This document shows, piece by piece, positions 5,250-7,224 of a stretch of 7,224 nt of DNA (positions within the stretch are counted from its first letter, which is position 1; every line of letters begins with the position of its first letter). The stretch spans positions 1 to 7,224 of the forward strand of contig CAYLUN010000172.1 of assembly GCA_964386865.1 (NCBI GenBank). The letters are read 5' to 3'. Source of the DNA: CAYLUN01 sp964386865. Lineage in GTDB: Bacteria; Verrucomicrobiota; Kiritimatiellia; RFP12; UBA1067. The notes beneath the pieces are model-generated. The model was given only the letters and a program-made list of their open reading frames with translations, was not told where the DNA came from and searched no databases. The translations under genes were made by a program, and so were the position numbers.

Positions 5250-6545
5250 CTACAGCTCCCGAATATAGATATTCTTGAACTCGATCGGGTCGCCGTGGCA
5301 CTGCAGTTCGATCTGCTCTTTGGGGAAGATCGGCTGGCTGCGGTCCCAATAATTTTCAAGAACGGTGTTATCGACCACGAGCACGCCGTTGAGCTTGACC
5401 GTCACTTTGTCGCCGACCATTTTGACGTAGAAGGTGTTCCAGTCCCCGACCAGGCGATCCGCGATGGCGAGTGCCTTGCTGGGGTTGCTCTTGTTGTTGT
5501 AGAGGCCGCCGGAGCCGATGTTCCACTGGTTGTGCGCGTCCCAGATCTGCACCTGGGGCGAGCCGCGCAGGTAAAGGCCGCTGTCGCCGCGCACGGTCAG
5601 CAGGCGCCAGTCGCAGAGCAGCTCGAAATCGCCGTAGTCTTTGGCGGTGGCGAGGCTGTAGCCTTTGCCGCTGAAGTACAGGGAGCCGCCGTCGCGGACG
5701 AACCAGCTCGCGCGCATTTCGTCGTCGGCTTTGGCCTGGATCTCGGCCCGCTTCTCCGGTGTCGCCTTCTGCCGCACGAGCGGGCTGTCGAACTTCTCGG
5801 CGCGCGTCACACCTTTCCAGCCCGCCAGATCCTTGCCGTTGAAGAGCGCCGTGAAGCCGGCCGGCGGCTGGCTGTCGGAGGGCTGCGACACCTGATAGTC
5901 GGCCGGAACCTCTTTGATGCGGATGTTGCGCCAGTCCACGCGCGTGCCGTGCCCGAGCCAGCCGATGCGCCCCTTGGCGTTGTGCAGGCCGGGGTGCTTC
6001 TTGCCGTCCATCGTCTCGGTGATGCCAGCGAGGTCCGCGTCCACGATCACTTCGCCGTTGAGGAGCACGGTGATCTTGGAGCCGATGGCGCGCACCTCCT
6101 GCACATTCCACTGGCCGGTCTTCTTCTGGTAGCCGCGCTTGGCCGGCACCACGCCGTAGATCGAGCCATGGTACTGATAGGGCTTCAGGGCCGCGTACTG
6201 CGGGCCGGCGTCATCCAAAATCTGCAGCTCCATCGCGGCGTAGGCGGAGTCGCCTTGGCCCGGCGCGCGGATGCCGAGACCGTTGTTGGAGTTGGTCTGC
6301 AACATGAACTCGAAGCGCAGGATAAAGTTATCGTACTCCTTGGCGGTGTAAAGGTTCCCGCCGCCCTTGGGCTGGCAGAACAGGGTACCGTTTTCAGCGG
6401 CGTACCCGTTCGTGGCGCCGATCCACCCGTCCAGATCTTTGCCGTTGAACAGCGAGACGAACCCCGCCTCAAGCTCCGCCGCACACGCCCCGCCCGCCGC
6501 CATCACGCACGCCGCCGCTGCGGCCACCACCACGATACACTTCAT
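5250..6545 (-). CDS. Secreted protein with two DUF1080 (3-keto-disaccharide hydrolase) domains
   Basis: Both halves match the DUF1080 family (Pfam PF06439), a concanavalin-like beta-sandwich now named 3-keto-disaccharide hydrolase because some members cleave 3-keto-glycosides. The protein has 431 residues. Residues 1 to about 23 are a signal peptide (MKCIVVVAAAAACVMAAGGA...). Domain 1 (about 27-214) starts GFVSLFNGKDLDGW and carries NNGLGIRAPGQGDSAYAAME (88-107) and ILDDAGPQY. Domain 2 (about 229-431) starts GFTALFNGKDLAGW and carries FELLCDWRL, SGLYLRGSPQVQIWD (322-336) and an NGVLVVDN strand. The repeated FNGKDL-x-GW openings show the tandem arrangement directly. I chose ATG at 6545 over the start at 6566: it opens the signal peptide and follows AAAAGGGGGTCCT. 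The role is probably periplasmic or surface cleavage or binding of a modified oligosaccharide, consistent with the downstream sulfatase and GH5. A Cys at 21 makes a lipoprotein conceivable, but the lipobox is poor. Confidence 0.9.
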   Translation of the reverse strand: MKCIVVVAAAAACVMAAGGACAAELEAGFVSLFNGKDLDGWIGATNGYAAENGTLFCQPKGGGNLYTAKEYDNFILRFEFMLQTNSNNGLGIRAPGQGDSAYAAMELQILDDAGPQYAALKPYQYHGSIYGVVPAKRGYQKKTGQWNVQEVRAIGSKITVLLNGEVIVDADLAGITETMDGKKHPGLHNAKGRIGWLGHGTRVDWRNIRIKEVPADYQVSQPSDSQPPAGFTALFNGKDLAGWKGVTRAEKFDSPLVRQKATPEKRAEIQAKADDEMRASWFVRDGGSLYFSGKGYSLATAKDYGDFELLCDWRLLTVRGDSGLYLRGSPQVQIWDAHNQWNIGSGGLYNNKSNPSKALAIADRLVGDWNTFYVKMVGDKVTVKLNGVLVVDNTVLENYWDRSQPIFPKEQIELQCHGDPIEFKNIYIREL

Positions 6546-6558
6546 AGGACCCCCTTTT
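6546..6558 (-). promoter_or_regulatory. Ribosome binding site of the DUF1080 gene
   Basis: The minus strand reads AAAAGGGGGTCCT immediately before the ATG at 6545, giving a G-rich site four bases from the start. It supports this start over the in-frame ATG at 6566, which would add seven residues before the signal peptide. Confidence 0.5.
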
Positions 6559-6565
6559 GACGCCA

Positions 6566-6580
6566 CGGCGGTAACCGCCG
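6566..6580. repeat. Perfect 15-base dyad upstream of the DUF1080 gene
   Basis: CGGCGGT (6566-6572) and ACCGCCG (6574-6580) are exact reverse complements around one central base. On the minus strand it lies about 20 bases before the DUF1080 start codon, in the likely 5' leader. No T-run follows, so a terminator is unlikely. An operator for a dimeric regulator or a leader hairpin are the plausible roles. Confidence 0.5.
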
Positions 6581-6599
6581 CTCAATCCAAACTGACACT

Positions 6600-6628
6600 A
6601 TTAAACGCGAATCGGGCCGCGAATGCAA
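6600..6628 (-). promoter_or_regulatory. Weak sigma-70-like promoter candidate for the DUF1080 gene
   Basis: On the minus strand TTGCAT (6623-6628) is followed 17 bases later by TTTAAT (6600-6605). The -10 matches the TATAAT consensus at five of six positions; the -35 matches at only three. The spacing and position, about 55 bases before the DUF1080 start, are right, so the cluster from DUF1080 onward may be transcribed separately from paaK. This is a weak call. Confidence 0.25.
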
Positions 6629-6637
6629 CCCGCGTTT
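6603..6637. repeat. Inverted repeat after paaK (possible weak terminator)
   Basis: AAACGCG (6603-6609) and CGCGTTT (6631-6637) are exact complements flanking a 21-base interior. The interior contains a further copy of CGCGAAT (6618-6624; the first is at 6606-6612). On the minus strand the structure begins four bases after the paaK stop and its 3' arm ends in TTT followed by AATAG. That is compatible with a weak terminator, but the loop is long and the T-run short. It overlaps the promoter candidate. Confidence 0.35.
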
Positions 6638-6641
6638 GACG

Positions 6642-7224
6642 CTACGCCTTGGCCACGCGGAAGACGCGCTTGGCTTTGCCTTCGCTGCGGGGCAGCGAGC
6701 CGGGCTTGAAAATGTCGCCCTTGGGGCTGAAGCCGAGCCGCTCCTTGAGGTGCTTCTCAACCAGGTAGCCCGTGACGCCCTCCTGCGCCTCAACGTTGAT
6801 TGTCACGTCGGTCACGCCGTGGTCGTCCTCGAGGATGATCTGGTACTCGGGCAACACGCCCGGGATCTCCATCAGCGCCTGCTCGACCTGCTTCGGGAAG
6901 AAGTTGACGCCCTTCACGATCAGCATGTCGTCGCAGCGGCCCTCGATGCGGTCGATGCGCAGGCTGGTGCGGCCGCAGGCGCAGCGCTCGCGGCTCACGA
7001 TGCGCGTCAGGTCCCGCGTGCGGTAGCGGAGCACCGGAATCGCCTCGCGCGTGAGCGACGTGAAGATCACCTCGCCGATCGCGCCGTCGGGCAGGGGCTC
7101 GCCCGTTTCGGGGTCGACGATCTCCGTGAGGTACTGGTCCTCCCACACGTGGATGCCGCACCGCGCCGGGCAGTCCATGCCGGTCGTGGCGATGCCGCCC
7201 GTCTCGGTCATGCCGTAGATGTCG
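6642..7224 (-). CDS. paaK: Phenylacetate-CoA ligase family protein, C-terminal part (5' end outside the window)
   Basis: An adenylate-forming enzyme of the PaaK family, which activates phenylacetate or a related aryl acid to its CoA thioester with ATP, in the cytoplasm. Only the last 193 residues are present, continuing to the window edge; family members are usually about 430 residues, so over half is missing. Visible motifs are DIYGMTETGG (start of the fragment, the adenylate-binding YGxxE motif), YRTRDLTRI (the Asp that contacts the ribose), CACGRT, the hinge region GRCDDMLIVKGVNFFP, and the C-terminal domain ending in LPRSEGKAKRVF with the expected catalytic lysine (GK). Four cysteines (CPARCG and CACG) could bind a metal, but this is speculation. 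The open frame runs through the right edge, so it is not a complete gene. It is 96 bases from the DUF1080 gene and may be a separate unit. The true acid substrate is uncertain: many PaaK homologues in anaerobes act on other aryl acids. Confidence 0.88.
   Translation of the reverse strand, partial: DIYGMTETGGIATTGMDCPARCGIHVWEDQYLTEIVDPETGEPLPDGAIGEVIFTSLTREAIPVLRYRTRDLTRIVSRERCACGRTSLRIDRIEGRCDDMLIVKGVNFFPKQVEQALMEIPGVLPEYQIILEDDHGVTDVTINVEAQEGVTGYLVEKHLKERLGFSPKGDIFKPGSLPRSEGKAKRVFRVAKA

Noticed and set aside
5295..6560. A 421-codon plus-strand open frame opposite the DUF1080 gene
   Set aside because: It mirrors the DUF1080 gene, has no recognisable domain and is explained by third-position GC bias of the real gene.

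Overview
The window is a high-GC bacterial chromosome segment. It most resembles the PVC superphylum (Verrucomicrobiota, Kiritimatiellota or Planctomycetota). The evidence is a minus-strand cluster of secreted carbohydrate-active proteins (a sulfatase, a tandem DUF1080 protein and a GH5 glycosidase), a C-terminal fragment in the style of large verrucomicrobial secreted proteins, and a coiled-coil plus helix-turn-helix protein of a kind I associate with these genomes. The taxonomic call is inference from protein style; no rRNA or marker gene is present.

Left part (1-1048, plus strand). A small helix-turn-helix protein (6-530) has a C-terminal tail that looks unlike its family. It is followed by a gene-free AT-rich island (about 531-796, roughly 35% GC by hand count, in GC-rich surroundings). 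Next comes an 83-codon ORF (797-1048) that looks like the surviving C-terminal end of a much larger secreted protein. This stretch reads as a junction or scar region rather than an intact gene neighbourhood.

Main part (1061-7224, all minus strand, read right to left). The order is the C-terminal part of a phenylacetate-CoA ligase (paaK, cut by the window edge), a secreted protein with two DUF1080 (3-keto-disaccharide hydrolase) domains, a secreted type I sulfatase, an SrkA/YihE-like stress-response kinase, and a secreted GH5 glycosidase with a beta-rich domain inserted in its barrel. The srkA stop and GH5 start overlap by 11 bases, so those two genes are probably translationally coupled. The DUF1080-sulfatase gap holds nine tandem heptamers. 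The paaK-DUF1080 gap holds two inverted repeats and a weak promoter candidate.

Working together: the DUF1080 protein, sulfatase and GH5 enzyme all carry signal peptides and fit export for breakdown of a sulfated or otherwise decorated polysaccharide. SrkA and PaaK are cytoplasmic and have no obvious catalytic link to that task. I see no clearly new multi-gene system. The items most worth a second look are the heptamer array, the AT-rich scar region with its flanking damaged genes, the GH5 insertion domain and the srkA-GH5 coupling.
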